A stretch of 64,000 nt of DNA. It comes from Picosynechococcus sp. PCC 7003. GTDB taxonomy: Bacteria > Cyanobacteriota > Cyanobacteriia > Cyanobacteriales > MRBY01. The position numbers and the translations under genes were made by a program. The stretch lies in NCBI RefSeq assembly GCF_001693255.1, contig NZ_CP016476.1, forward strand, positions 62,001 to 126,000, written 5' to 3'. Below are positions 16,778-25,900 of this stretch, piece after piece. Each line of letters opens with the position of its first letter. Position 1 is the first letter of the stretch. The notes under the pieces are model-generated. The model saw nothing but the letters and a program-made list of their open reading frames with translations, was not told the DNA's origin and ran no database searches.

Positions 16778-16960
16778 TCAAATCTCTTCCCAATAAGGGC
16801 TGTGTGCGAGAAAAGAACCGATGTTGGTACCCTGAAAGTCGGGGTTTTTCTTCAGATAACTTTCCGTGGCCACATATTTTACGCCATTTTCTTCTCTAAC
16901 CAAGACGACATAGTCGTCGCCTCTGCCTAGAGACTTTAAAATTCGTTTATATTTTGGCAT
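16778..16960 (-). CDS. small hypothetical protein
   Basis: This is a 60-residue basic-then-acidic protein with no family I recognise ('MPKYKRILKSLGRGDDYVVLVREENGVKYVATESYL...'). Strand-like repeats in the middle could form a small beta fold. The start is ATG 16960, without an evident ribosome-binding sequence. The 290 bases upstream (to 17253) show no gene. Confidence 0.4.
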   Translation of the reverse strand: MPKYKRILKSLGRGDDYVVLVREENGVKYVATESYLKKNPDFQGTNIGSFLAHSPYWEEI

Positions 16961-17253
16961 CGATTTTATTGATACAAATAATATGACAACTCAAAATCTT
17001 CAAATTAGCGTTACTAAAAAGCCAAATAAAATTGTAATGAATCCCCATTCCCACCCTCGTTAAATAAAAACAATTAATCAGTGTATGGTCTGTAACATTT
17101 ACAGTGATTTGTACCCTTGTAACAGTGCTGGGCATACCCATTTATTAAAGATGCTGCCCATAGCATCTATATCATCAAGGTGTCCAACAATTTTAGCTCG
17201 TTGGTTAGCTTTTACACTCGCCTTAATTACTATTTAACTACCGAGCATTACAA

Positions 17254-17712
17254 TTATTCTAGTAAGTCCACTTGCCAATTCAGGCTCTGGATTTGAGTGT
17301 CGAGTTCTCGATATTGCTTTGCTACGCCGTCGAGTTTCGTCTGCATTTTGACAACATTGACTGTACTACACATTTTAATTTCTGTACGACTATAACGGTC
17401 TTGTAAGTCCGATGACGCGTTTACTAGCTTATTTAAGGCTTGGTAACGCATAGCTAACACATCGCGTTTTGCAAGGGCGTCGGCTAGGGTTAGACCCTCA
17501 CCAAAATCTGCCTGAGAGTTAGTACGATTAATACATTGAATTAAAGTTTCTAGTTGGATGAATATTTCATCCAATTGACGTAATAGGTCTTTAGGGTTTT
17601 CTGGTGGTTCTTCCCCTTCTTGAACCTTGGCAACCTTAACTAAACGTTGACGTAGTTGAGAAATTTTTGTTTGACTGTCAGCGCGTAGAATTAATGCTTC
17701 GGCAAGTTTCAT
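17254..17712 (-). CDS. DIP1984-family protein
   Basis: The 152-residue, largely helical protein begins 'MKLAEALILRADSQTKISQLRQRLVKVAKVQEGEEPPENP' and ends 'YRELDTQIQSLNWQVDLLE'. This matches the DIP1984 family (sometimes labelled septicolysin-like), which has no proven function. The pattern of heptad-like leucines suggests a coiled coil. It lies 82 bases downstream of the next minus-strand gene and may share its transcript. Confidence 0.8.
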   Translation of the reverse strand: MKLAEALILRADSQTKISQLRQRLVKVAKVQEGEEPPENPKDLLRQLDEIFIQLETLIQCINRTNSQADFGEGLTLADALAKRDVLAMRYQALNKLVNASSDLQDRYSRTEIKMCSTVNVVKMQTKLDGVAKQYRELDTQIQSLNWQVDLLE

Positions 17713-17794
17713 AATAATTCAAAGTTAAAGTAAGTAAAATTTTAAATTTTGTATATTGGTATTGAACAAAAAAGATAATTGTAGATATTTGCCT

Positions 17795-18136
17795 CTATAC
17801 GGAGGTAGCCTGTAAAGATTGCTGTAATTGCAGAGCAGGCTGGAGGGTATCGAGATCTGCTTTAGTGATGACCTCCTCTTCTCCCTCTGCGCACTCATAG
17901 ACCATGTAAGTCCAGATGCCTGGACTGCCAGCTTCGGCACTTTCCGCTTCATAGAAAGTGGTGGTACCATCAGCTTCACAGTCATAGTAAGCAGAATAGA
18001 CATCCTCCCAGTCGAGGTTGTTTTCACGAATGACGCGATTTACCTCAGCGAGCACACCGGCAATGTGGTGGGGTTGAGTTTCAACCTGAACGAGGCGTTC
18101 TTCAGACCAAATAAAGTTGTGGAGTTCAATAGCCAT
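17795..18136 (-). CDS. acidic hypothetical protein
   Basis: This 113-residue strongly acidic protein is of unknown family: 'MAIELHNFIWSEERLVQVETQPHHIAGVLAEVNRVIREN', then 'EVYSAYYDCEADGTTTFYEAES'-like strands. No catalytic motif is visible. It is probably the first gene of a two-gene unit with the DIP1984 gene. The ~290 bases to 18426 hold divergent regulatory DNA. Confidence 0.55.
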   Translation of the reverse strand: MAIELHNFIWSEERLVQVETQPHHIAGVLAEVNRVIRENNLDWEDVYSAYYDCEADGTTTFYEAESAEAGSPGIWTYMVYECAEGEEEVITKADLDTLQPALQLQQSLQATSV

Positions 18137-18391
18137 GGCGATAAATTTTGAAAACTTATGATGAAGGATGTAGCGAAAACAGTAAGACTGTTGATGGAAC
18201 CCATCCTAAGAGCCGATCAAGAAAATGTCAACAGTTTTATCTGTAGGGTTTTAGGTGATCGCCGTGAAAGGTTTGTGAAAAAAGCTTTGGGCAATTTAGG
18301 CTAAAGTCTATGCTATATGATTAGTATGACAGCTATAGGAGTGAAATTCTGCTCGCCACAAAACCCACTTTCGAAAACAAAAAAAATAATG

Positions 18392-18420
18392 TTGACATTT
18401 TTAATTGCGATAGTTACTGT
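18392..18420 (+). promoter_or_regulatory. possible promoter of the MerR-vWA pair
   Basis: TTGACA at 18392 is followed after 17 bases by TACTGT at 18415. The ATG lies only 6 bases further on, so a transcript from here would be nearly leaderless. The spacing is good but the -10 element is weak. Confidence 0.35.
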
Positions 18421-18426
18421 TGAGTT

Positions 18427-19107
18427 ATGAACACCCTACTTGAACTCTCCCAGACGCATCCCTCATGGGATATTGATACTTTCGTTGAGGTTACTAATGA
18501 ATTATTGCCTCAATACCTCGCAAGTAATCCGGTCAATGATCGCTCCCAAGAGCCAATCAATCCGCGTCTGGTGCGGTTCTATACCACTAAAGGGGTTTTA
18601 GATAAGCCAGAAAAGGAAGGTCGGGAAGCCCGTTATCTCTACCGTCATCTGCTGCAACTGCTGTTGATCCGGCGTCTGTTGAGTGAGGGTTACAGTATTT
18701 CCTCGATACAGCCAATTACCGGGGCAAAAAGTAATCCGGAGTTAGAGGCGTTATTGCAGGGGGGTGTTCAGCTCAAAGCAGAAACTCTAAATCCAGCTTT
18801 GGCCTTCTTGAGTAAGGTAAAAGCCCGGCAGGAGGGCAAGATCAGTTTTCCTAAGACAACTTCCCAAGATTTGCAAACATTCCAGGCTCCCAAAAGGAGT
18901 GCTGCAGAAACCCAAGATTATTCGTGGGGACAGTCTGAGGAGACGGCGGTGGCAGATTGGCGACGGGTGAAGGTCTTACCCGGTTTAGAAATCCATATCC
19001 GCCATGATTTTATGCCACCGGCCACGTCCCAAGAGTTAGCGAATTTGTGCCAATTAATTTCCCGCAAGTTACAAGCAATATTCCAATTCAGTAAGGTACC
19101 GAAATGA
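18427..19107 (+). CDS. MerR-like helix-turn-helix regulator paired with a vWA protein
   Basis: The 226-residue protein has a MerR-type winged helix at about residues 45-105: 'INPRLVRFYTTKGVLDKPEKEGREARYLYRHLLQLLLIRRLL' followed by 'GYSISSIQ'. The C-terminal part is unlike classic MerR effector domains and ends in a region able to form a strand-rich fold ('VLPGLEIHIRHDF'). It overlaps the vWA gene by 4 bases (ATGA), so the two are translationally coupled. It probably regulates its own operon or senses a signal with the vWA partner. The signal is unknown. Confidence 0.75.
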   Translation: MNTLLELSQTHPSWDIDTFVEVTNELLPQYLASNPVNDRSQEPINPRLVRFYTTKGVLDKPEKEGREARYLYRHLLQLLLIRRLLSEGYSISSIQPITGAKSNPELEALLQGGVQLKAETLNPALAFLSKVKARQEGKISFPKTTSQDLQTFQAPKRSAAETQDYSWGQSEETAVADWRRVKVLPGLEIHIRHDFMPPATSQELANLCQLISRKLQAIFQFSKVPK

Positions 19108-20366
19108 AGACGCCAACCATTACCTTGATCCCGATGCATGGGGCGATCGCCAAGGATCGTTCTGTGACGTTAGATGTGTTGATTAAGATCGAGCCACCGA
19201 CAGTGGAGATCGATGAAAATGCCCGTCCCCCTTTGAATCTGGGGTTTGTGCTGGATAAGTCCGGGTCCATGCACGGGGATAAATTAGACTACGCCAAACA
19301 AGCGATCGCCTATGCCATTCAACAACTGCTCCCGAGCGATCGCCTCAGTCTGACATTGTTTGATACCCAAGTAGAAACAAAAATCCCCAGCACCTTGGCC
19401 ACCGATAAGCAGCGATTGCTGGAAATAGTGAAGCTGATTCGTTCTGGCAGTTCCACCGCCCTCCATGACGGTTGGGTGCAGGGGGGCATCCAAGTGAGTG
19501 AATATCTCAACCGTGACCATCTAAACCGTGTGATTCTGTTGTCCGATGGTCTGGCGAACGTGGGGGAAACCAACCCCGATGTGATTGCCAGTGATGTCCA
19601 TGGGCTAATGAAAACAGGCATTACGACTTCTGCCCTGGGGGTAGGTCGGGATTACGACGAAGATCTCCTGGAGGCGATCGCCCGCAGTGGGGATGGTAAT
19701 TTTTTCCACATTGCTTCACCGGAAGATTTACCGCAGATCTTTGAGACGGAACTGCAAGGACTGGCAACAACCCTCGGTCGTGCGGTGACGTTAAAGCTCG
19801 ACCCCCAAGGCGGTACAACGGTGAAGGAAGTGCTGAATGATTTGGAACGGGAAGAACCTGAAGCGATTAAGTTGCCGAACTTGACTGTGGTTAATCCCCT
19901 GAAAGTGGTGGTGCGGTTACGTTTACCGGCTCTCTCGGCAGGGACGGATGTGCTCAAGGTCACATTGCAGTGGGAGGATACCGATAATCAACAAACTTGC
20001 ACCCAAGAGGCCTCTCTTCAATTACAGGTGGTCAGTCCAGAGCAACTCAGTGATTTCCCTGCAAATCAGGAAGTGCAGGAACAGGTGGCACTACTCATGG
20101 CAGCGAGGGCGCGGCAAGAGGCAATTGACCGTTTAGACCGGGGTGACATGACTGGGGCGGTGCAATCTTTGCAGCAATCGGCGGTGATGTTAGAGGCGAT
20201 GCCCGCTTCAGCTCCCTTGATGGAGGAACTGTCTAATTTGAAGGATTTAGCGGAGGATTTTGAGCAAGGCGATCGCCAGATGTCCCGTAAGCGAGCGATG
20301 GCGGAAAAGTACCATCTGAACCGTAGTCGCTCAGCCCAATATGGTAAAAAACGACCCAAGAAATAG
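19104..20366 (+). CDS. von Willebrand factor A domain protein
   Basis: The 420-residue protein has a complete MIDAS metal site: 'LDKSGSM' at 50-56, a conserved threonine in 'GSSTALHDG' and 'ILLSDG' for the later Asp. A beta-sandwich-like region and a helical C-terminal tail ('LMAARARQEAIDRLDRGDM', basic end 'YGKKRPKK') follow, as in stand-alone bacterial vWA proteins. No signal peptide is visible, so a cytoplasmic scaffold role is likely. It is coupled to the MerR-like gene by ATGA and sits among defence genes. Confidence 0.85.
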   Translation: MKTPTITLIPMHGAIAKDRSVTLDVLIKIEPPTVEIDENARPPLNLGFVLDKSGSMHGDKLDYAKQAIAYAIQQLLPSDRLSLTLFDTQVETKIPSTLATDKQRLLEIVKLIRSGSSTALHDGWVQGGIQVSEYLNRDHLNRVILLSDGLANVGETNPDVIASDVHGLMKTGITTSALGVGRDYDEDLLEAIARSGDGNFFHIASPEDLPQIFETELQGLATTLGRAVTLKLDPQGGTTVKEVLNDLEREEPEAIKLPNLTVVNPLKVVVRLRLPALSAGTDVLKVTLQWEDTDNQQTCTQEASLQLQVVSPEQLSDFPANQEVQEQVALLMAARARQEAIDRLDRGDMTGAVQSLQQSAVMLEAMPASAPLMEELSNLKDLAEDFEQGDRQMSRKRAMAEKYHLNRSRSAQYGKKRPKK

Positions 20367-20417
20367 CAGCAAAATTTTCAAATAATTCAACTCATCCAGC
20401 AAAATACTTTCCGAACG

Positions 20418-20744
20418 ATGCAAACCGCCCCAAAAAACCTACCCCAGCCCCTTGATGTCATTGAACAATTCTGTGAACGCTGGCACATTACAGAATTTGC
20501 CCTTTTTGGCTCCGTGTTACGGGATGATTTCTGTTCAGACAGTGATATTGATGTATTAGTTACTTTTGCGCCTGACTTTCAGCGGGGGTTTAACGAAACC
20601 ATTCAAATTAAGCAGGAATTAGAAGTTCTATTTGGTCGTAAAGTAGACCTTCTGATTAAAACGGCGATCACCCGCAGTAGCAATTGGCTACGTCGCCGAA
20701 ATATCCTTGAATCTGCTGAGGTGATCTATGCCAAGGGATCTTGA
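20418..20744 (+). CDS. MNT-type nucleotidyltransferase antitoxin (MntA-like)
   Basis: This 108-residue minimal nucleotidyltransferase has the GSx10DxD motif: G31-S32 in 'LFGSVLRDDF', D43 and D45 in 'SDSDIDVLV'. A further acidic residue lies in 'RKVDLLI'. In MNT-HEPN modules this enzyme adds AMP to the HEPN RNase toxin to silence it. The HEPN gene starts inside this gene's end but stops after seven codons, so the antitoxin is left without its partner here. Confidence 0.88.
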   Translation: MQTAPKNLPQPLDVIEQFCERWHITEFALFGSVLRDDFCSDSDIDVLVTFAPDFQRGFNETIQIKQELEVLFGRKVDLLIKTAITRSSNWLRRRNILESAEVIYAKGS

Positions 20745-20751
20745 GAGTTGA
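20728..20751 (+). pseudogene. HEPN toxin, cut after seven codons
   Basis: ATG at 20728 overlaps the end of the MNT gene and reads 'MPRDLES' before TGA. HEPN (DUF86) partners of MNT genes commonly begin 'MxRDLxSLLD', so this looks like the N-terminus of the lost toxin. The following ~125 bases up to 20876 show no HEPN-like coding. Confidence 0.5.
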
Positions 20752-20876
20752 ATTGTTAATCAGCAGCGCTATATAATTCAAAGTTGAATACTCAATATAA
20801 TTAACCTTGCAGGTTTTACATAGAAATTACATAATCAATAATTCTTGTGTAATAAAAAACTTCGACAAAATTTAAA

Positions 20877-22949
20877 ATGGATAAGCCAAAATCACTAGAC
20901 AATCTTTTTGAAAAGAAAATATTCAGAATACCTGATTATCAGAGAGGATATGCGTGGCAGAAAAGTCAACTAAAGGATTTTTGGGAAGATCTAGTTAACC
21001 TTGCTGATAATCGTTCACACTATACTGGTGTTCTGACTTTAAAAGAGGTCAAAAGTGATGAAATTGACGTTAGTGACAATGAATATTGGCTTGTTGAAGA
21101 TTATTCTTATAAAATTTATCATATTGTTGATGGTCAGCAACGTCTGACTACTTTTGTGATTTTTTTGCAGGCATTAATTGATGTTGTTAAACAAATTAGT
21201 GACGCTGACAAGGATAAAAAAGAGATATACATCACAGATACTCTGAGTCTAGAGACTGTAATCAGTCGATATTTATTCCAAGCTAAACCACCAAATAACC
21301 TCTACAGGACATATAAATTTGGGTATACAATCGATAATCCCAGCTATGATTATCTTAAATATAAAATCTTTAACGAAAGTGGTACTGGCTCCATTAAAGA
21401 GACATTCTATACACTTAATTTAAAGAATGCTAAGCAGTACTTTTATGAGCAGCTTAAGAGCCTCTACTCGGACAATGGAATGAAGGGGCTTCAGAAAGTT
21501 TATAAAAAACTGACCAAGAAATTTCTATTTAATGAATATATCATCGAAGATGAATTTGACGTATTTGTTGCGTTTGAAACGATGAATAATCGGGGCAAGA
21601 AATTGTCAGATCTAGAGCTGCTTAAGAATCGTCTTATTTACTTAACGACACTCTATTCTGATGATGAACTTGATCCTGCTGGAAGACGTAGTTTGAGAGA
21701 TGAAATTAATAACGCTTGGAAAGAAGTTTATCATCAATTAGGACGTAATGAAAAGCGACCCTTAAATGATGATGATTTCTTAAAAGCACATTGGATTATG
21801 TATTTTAAATATTCTAAGAAGCGAGGAAATGATTATATTAATTTTTTACTAGATGAACAATTCTCTCCACAAAAAGTCCATAAAAAAATTGAGCATGAGG
21901 TTATCCTTGACCTGCCAGAAGAACAGCGAACTGATTTAGAAGCTGATGAAACTGAAAATAATGATTTAGAAGAGCCTTCCGCTATGAAGATAGTATCACT
22001 GCGGCCACAGGAAATCAAAGAATATGTCAATAGTCTTAAAGAATCCGCAGTACATTGGTTTAATTCTTATTACCCATATTTGTCAACTAGCTTAACTGAT
22101 GAAGAAAGACATGCACTTGATCGATTAAATAGGGTAGGGATTGGATACTTTCGTCCCTTAGTGATGTCTATCCTTAAAAATGAAAAGGATGCAGAAAAAA
22201 GAATTGAATTGTTTGATGCAATTGAGCGCTTTATTTTTATTGTGTTTCGCCTATGTCAATCTCGCAGCAATTATCGTAATAGTGAATTTTATAATGCAGC
22301 TCGTGAACTTAATCAAGGTACTCTAAAGCTCGAAGATATTAAAAGCAAACTGGATAACTCTGCATTATTTTGCTTTGATGAAGATGGAAAATTCGACTCT
22401 AAATATTTTTATGACTATTTATATAAGCGTTTTAAAAATGAAGAAAAAAGCGGGTACTATGGCTGGAGTGGTTTAAGATATTTTCTCTATGAATATGAAT
22501 TAAAATTACTCTCTCATGGTGTAGCAAAAAAAGTTACCTGGGATGATTTATTGAGGACTCCTAAGGACAAAATTTCTATTGAACACATATTCCCTCAAAA
22601 GCCTACTGAAGATTGGAAACAGAGCTTTTCTAGTGTAGCAGAAGAAAATTACTATTATTACAGCGGTTCACTTGGAAATTTACTGTTACTATCAATGTCG
22701 ATTAACAGTGCGCTACAAAACCACTCATTTAACGAGAAGAAAAATCCAAAATATAATAATCTAGGAGAAAAAACTCGGAATGGTTATTCTAATGGATCAC
22801 ATTCTGAAATTGAAGTGTCACAAAATGAAGACTGGAATCCTAAAACAATCAAAGTCAGAGGGATTAAATTATTAACTTTTATGGAGGAGCGTTGGAGAAT
22901 AAAATTCAAGGAAGGTATAAAAGAAGAATTGCTTTTTCTGCCGGACTAA
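20877..22949 (+). CDS. GmrSD-like DUF262/DUF1524 restriction protein
   Basis: The 690-residue protein starts with the DUF262 (ParB/Srx-fold nucleotidase) signature, 'FRIPDYQRGYAWQ' at about 16-28 and 'YHIVDGQQRLTTF' at about 81-93. It ends with DUF1524, an HNH-type nuclease, seen as 'ISIEHIFPQ' (E569, H570) plus 'GNLLLLS' and a later Asn-rich helix. This is the fused GmrSD architecture of type IV restriction enzymes that use nucleotides and cut modified phage DNA. Codon usage is AT-rich and no HIP1 octamer is evident, unlike neighbouring genes. It is 48 bases from the giant helicase gene and probably co-transcribed with it. Confidence 0.87.
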   Translation: MDKPKSLDNLFEKKIFRIPDYQRGYAWQKSQLKDFWEDLVNLADNRSHYTGVLTLKEVKSDEIDVSDNEYWLVEDYSYKIYHIVDGQQRLTTFVIFLQALIDVVKQISDADKDKKEIYITDTLSLETVISRYLFQAKPPNNLYRTYKFGYTIDNPSYDYLKYKIFNESGTGSIKETFYTLNLKNAKQYFYEQLKSLYSDNGMKGLQKVYKKLTKKFLFNEYIIEDEFDVFVAFETMNNRGKKLSDLELLKNRLIYLTTLYSDDELDPAGRRSLRDEINNAWKEVYHQLGRNEKRPLNDDDFLKAHWIMYFKYSKKRGNDYINFLLDEQFSPQKVHKKIEHEVILDLPEEQRTDLEADETENNDLEEPSAMKIVSLRPQEIKEYVNSLKESAVHWFNSYYPYLSTSLTDEERHALDRLNRVGIGYFRPLVMSILKNEKDAEKRIELFDAIERFIFIVFRLCQSRSNYRNSEFYNAARELNQGTLKLEDIKSKLDNSALFCFDEDGKFDSKYFYDYLYKRFKNEEKSGYYGWSGLRYFLYEYELKLLSHGVAKKVTWDDLLRTPKDKISIEHIFPQKPTEDWKQSFSSVAEENYYYYSGSLGNLLLLSMSINSALQNHSFNEKKNPKYNNLGEKTRNGYSNGSHSEIEVSQNEDWNPKTIKVRGIKLLTFMEERWRIKFKEGIKEELLFLPD

Positions 22950-22997
22950 TCTAGTCTACAAATTTTAATTTAAGATTTTCTAAATCCATTTTGAACC

Positions 22998-25900
22998 ATG
23001 CAAAACTCTCCCCTAAAATTAACTTGTGAAATAGCAACCGATTATAATTTGCTAATCGAACACATGGGGAATCCCCTCATTACTTCGGTACAATTAGGAA
23101 ATCATGGAGAGCTTGCTTTTCATGAGCTAGAGCTAGAAATTAAGTTGCTATCGGAGAATCAGAAGATTTGGAGAACACCACTACCGATGTTGCCAGGAGA
23201 GCAATCTCTAGAAATCAATGATATCTGTTTTCGCATTGGTCCTAAAATACTACAAGAAGTAGTAGAAGATGAAGTTTTTTCCTTGCAATTAACTATTAAT
23301 CAGCAAGAAAAAGCTTTAGCTCAAGTTACTAAAGAATTTAAAATTCAGGCATATAATACTATTAATTGGTCTCGTTATCCTAGAGCTAGTTATGTTTGTT
23401 TTATAACACCAAATCATCCAGTTATTTCTCAAATTTTAAAACAAACAAGCAAAAAGCTCTTACGCCATAATCTGAAAAGTACGCTAGAAGGATATCAGAG
23501 TGAGAGCAAACAGAGGGTCTGTGAAATGACTCAAGCTCTCTATGAAACCTTTGCAGATTTTGATATTTCTTACATTGATCCTCCTGCAGGAAGTTGGAGT
23601 GGTGGCCAAAGAATTCGCCTGCCAGATCAAGTGTTCACTGAAAAATTAGGCACTTGTGCAGATTTAACACCTTTGGCCGCATCTTGTCTTGAGCAGATGG
23701 GGTTATATCCGATTATCATTTTTCTGAATGGGCACGTCCTCCCGGGAGTATTTTTGTTAGAAGATCTTCCTCAAAGCTTACCAGAAATTATTGATGATGT
23801 TGAGCAAATAAAACATCTTATTGATCAACAGGCTTTACTAATTTTTGATTCATCTACTTATGCTAAACAACCTCAGCCACCATTTTCAAAGGCCATTGGT
23901 GAGGCTAAATCATGGCTTTTAAAATTTGATTGTGCAATTAATGTATATCAAGCAAGACGGAATGGTTTTACCCCTCTCCCAGTACGTATGAATGTGGCTA
24001 TCGATAATGAAGAGGAAGTCTTGTCTATTGCCCAACAAATCCTGCGAGATGCAGCAAAAAATTTAGCTCGTGGAACTGATAACCAAATTACCTCTCAAGA
24101 GTCTAAAGCTGAACCCTTAAATACGGTCGTTGCTTCCCGTTTACAAAGCTGGAAAGAAAAACTATTAGATCTTTCATCTCGTAATCGTTTACTACATCTC
24201 AGCAACTTGGATTTTAGTCATCTTTATGCTACGGCATTTATTGAAGCGGCTAAAAATTCCTTTGCTATTCTAGCGCGGGTAATTGCTGATGAAAACCCTG
24301 AAGTATCAATACATATTATTGATATGATTTCGGAACTCAAGACGGATAGCTTGTTGTCTAAAAACTTTTGCTTTGAGTATCAATCTGACCCAAACTTCTA
24401 TTTTTCTACATTACAAGAATTAATACAAATTTCCTTGCCAGAACCGCTTTTAGAAAATGATTTTAGGCCAAGGATTATTGAGTCGATTGAAAAAATAAAC
24501 AAAAAACTTATTAAAAATCTTAAGCAAGGTAAAGCATCATTTATTTTTCTTCATATCCCTCCAAAATTATTAGGGAACTTAGAAGACTACATTTATAGGG
24601 GTCAAAGTTTACAGTTGATACCTGGGGGAGAATATAATTCAGGGCCGGAGGCGATCGCCCTTGCCACTAAAGAATTAACTCAGGGTTACTGTCAAACCCG
24701 CTTAGTGCTTGGAGCCGACATTCCTATGCCTGAGTCTCTGCTTTTTGAAGTAGGTCGTACTCTTGCTAAGGTAGCACGCATTGCAGAAGAGGAAACTGGT
24801 GCTAGTCCTCTATATTTAGCATTTGGCTTATTGCAATGGTATGAGGAAAAATCCTCTGTGCCTCGACTAGCTCCTATATTTTTATACCCTATCGAAATTA
24901 AAGTTGACTCCAGAAAACGACGAATCAGTATTAACCGCACTAAAGGGGAGGCAGTTGGTAATATCACTTTGGTAGAAAAATTAAAGCGTGATTGTGACAT
25001 TGATCTTAGCCACTTAGTCAAGTTACCAGAAGATGAGAATGGAGTTGATCTAGAAGAAGTATTTAATAATATTCGTCAAGCAATCTTAATGAAACCTGGC
25101 TGGAAAGTTATTGAAACAGCAGTAATTACTAGCTTTACATTTGGTAAATTTTTACTTTGGAAAGATCTACAAGACAACACAGAACAACTGCTCAAAAATA
25201 AATTGGTTCATTATATTGCTTCCGCTGGTCGAGAGTCTTTTCCAGATCCTCTCCCAAATTTTGACATAAAAAGTCTTGATCAAGAACCTTATCAGGATCT
25301 TCCATTAGTAGTAGATTCTGACTCTTCACAGTTGGCCGCAGTTTATGCGGCATTTAAGGGAAGAAGCTTTATCCTACAAGGGCCCCCTGGGACAGGTAAA
25401 TCGCAAACTATTACTAACATCGTTGCTGCTTGTATAGCCGCAGGGAAAACTGTCTTGTTTGTAGCAGAAAAGCAAGCTGCTGTAGAAGTTGTTTATCGTC
25501 GTTTAACATCCGTAGGCTTAGGCCCCTTCTGTCTTGATCTTCATAGTCAAAGTAACGGCTTAGAGGTATCGGCATCTTTTGATGAAGCTCTACAGCAAAA
25601 AAGAGAACAAGAACCAAACTGGAATGATTTTTGTGAGCAACTAGAATCTTTACGTGAACAACTCAGGAAATATACTGATGCCCTTCATCGTTCTCATAAG
25701 ATTGGTTTTTCATTGTTCGATGCTTTAAATGAACAAGTCAAACTTTCGCCCTTACAATCATCACTAAAACTTCCTCCTGAGATTCAAGTGAGAAACTTGA
25801 CGGTCAAAGATTTACAATCACAAATTCAAAAAATACAAGATTTTGTCAAAGTAGTCCAGAAAGGAGAAGATTATAATCAGAATCCTTGGTCTTTTATTTC

